From Actinomycetota bacterium (lineage in GTDB: Bacteria; Actinomycetota; Actinomycetes; Mycobacteriales; Micromonosporaceae): a stretch of 6,820 bases of DNA. Position 1 is the stretch's first letter. Each line of letters starts with the position of its first letter. The stretch is taken from contig VAXX01000368.1 in the NCBI GenBank assembly GCA_005885115.1, forward strand, positions 1 through 6,820, read 5' to 3'. Both the position numbers and the translations under genes were made by a program. Shown in pieces: positions 5,880 to 6,820 of the stretch. A model generated the notes under the pieces. The model was given only the letters and a program-made list of their open reading frames with translations. It made no database searches and had not been told where the DNA came from.

Positions 5880-6820
5880 GTGCTGACCCGGACACAGAAG
5901 AACGGTCGCTCGGTCGGTCTGCCGACCCTGGTGCTCGGGGCCGGGCACGCGGGTTAGGCGGTGGTCCGCGCGTTGCGGGAGACCCCGGCGTACGGGCTGA
6001 ACCCGATCGGATTCCTCGACGACAGCCCACGGCTGCGCCGGGTACGCGGGCTACGGGTCCTCGGCCGGCTCGAGGAGCTGCCCGAGGTGGCCCGCTCGGT
6101 GGGCGCCCGCGCGGCCCTGGTCGCGATCCCGTCGCTACCACCGGGGCGGATCGCCGAGCAGATCGAACGGGCCGTCTCGGCCGGCCTGCTGGTCCGGCAC
6201 CTGCCCTCGTTCCTCGCCGCCGTCGAGCGCGACCTGCGGGTCTCCGACCTGCGCTCGGTACGCGTGGACCAGCTCCTCCGGTTCCGAGCTGTGCCGCCAG
6301 ATCCGGGCCTTCAAGCCGGCCGCGCTGTACCTGCTCGACCACGACGAGTCCAACCTGCACGCCTTGCACCTGGAGATCGTGGGTTCCGGCCTCCTGGACT
6401 CCGACGAGATCATCATCGCCGACATCCGGGACCGCAACCGGCTCCAGCAGGTGTTCGCGCAGACCCGGCCGGAGCTGGTCTTCCACGCCGCCGCGCACAA
6501 GCACCTCCCGCTGCTGGAGCGGCACCCGTGCGAGGGCGTCAAGAGCAACGTGATGGGTACCCACCACCTGGTCGACCTCGCCGTCGAGTACGGGGCCGAG
6601 CGGTTCGTGCTCATCTCCACCGACAAGGCCGCCGACCCGACCTCGGTGCTCGGGGCCACCAAGCGGCTGGCCGAACTCGTGGTGCAGCAGGCGGCCGGGG
6701 GGCCGACCTGCATGGCCTCGGTACGGTTCGGCAACGTCCTGGGTTCGCGCGGCTCGCTGCTGTCCGTACTCGCCTCGCAGGTGGCCAGGAACCAGGCCAT
6801 CACCATCACCCACCCGGACG
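5880..6820 (+). pseudogene. CapD/FlaA1-type nucleotide-sugar dehydratase/epimerase, nonsense codon and internal deletion, runs off right edge
   Basis: GTG 5880 opens LTRTQKNGRSVGLPTLVLGAGHAG, the start of the N-terminal Rossmann-like domain, then meets TAG at 5955-5957 (codon 26). The same frame continues AVVRALRETPAYGLNPIGFLDD through VSDLRSVRVDQLL (about 6278). There it breaks, and the catalytic SDR domain continues in another frame from GSELCRQIRAFKP (6280). The joining segment, including the GxxGxxG NAD-binding loop of family members, is missing, an estimated 30 or so residues. Further motifs are DIRD, FHAAAHKHLPLLE, NVMGT, STDKAADPTSVLGATKRLAE and SVRFGNVLGSRGS. Lysine (6661-6663) of the YxxxK-type motif is present, with Leu where Tyr or Met usually stands. 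The intact family makes 4-keto-6-deoxy sugar nucleotides or epimers for surface glycans. The usual N-terminal membrane helices are absent, so the parent was a soluble form. Start, amber codon and deletion are read directly; exact substrate is unknown. Confidence 0.8.

Noticed and set aside
5955..5957. Amber codon read as pyrrolysine or by programmed readthrough
   Set aside because: There is no context for recoding, the family has no such residue, and the same gene has a second disabling lesion. Mutation or error is simpler.

Overview
The window is about 70% G+C, with strong G/C preference at third codon positions and frequent TAC/GTAC codons. It reads as an actinomycete, most likely Micromonosporaceae (Micromonospora or a relative); that family-level placement is an inference from composition and protein style. 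There are no RNA genes, insertion sequences or CRISPR arrays.

Layout. The left third (1-2412) is on the minus strand: a secreted right-handed beta-helix protein with a PKD domain, followed seven bases later by the first 108 codons of a lipoprotein that runs off the left edge. A divergent intergenic region (2413-2648) separates it from a plus-strand series. That series holds a NarL/LuxR-type response regulator with a broken DNA-binding domain, a gap of about 190 bases, an intact Wzz-type chain-length protein with a degenerate C-terminal kinase-like domain, a DegT/DnrJ/EryC1 sugar aminotransferase overlapping it by 4 bases, and a CapD/FlaA1-type nucleotide-sugar dehydratase or epimerase that runs off the right edge.

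Reading of the locus. It looks like the start of a cell-surface or exopolysaccharide biosynthesis cluster. A FlaA1/PglF-like dehydratase beside a PglE/PseC-like aminotransferase suggests supply of an amino-dideoxy nucleotide sugar. The Wzz-type protein would set chain length in the membrane. The divergent beta-helix/PKD protein and lipoprotein are exported and could bind or process the polymer. A response regulator is a natural local controller.

The most striking feature is damage. Four of the six genes carry a lesion: the beta-helix gene, the response regulator, the aminotransferase and the CapD gene. In three of them the downstream part resumes in another frame with a family-conserved stretch missing. 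The CapD gene also has an in-frame amber codon 26. A single-base sequencing slip cannot explain these, because whole motifs are gone, including the NAD-binding glycine motif of CapD. Either the locus is decaying through short deletions or the assembly has dropped segments. I see no convincing new defence or mobile system here.
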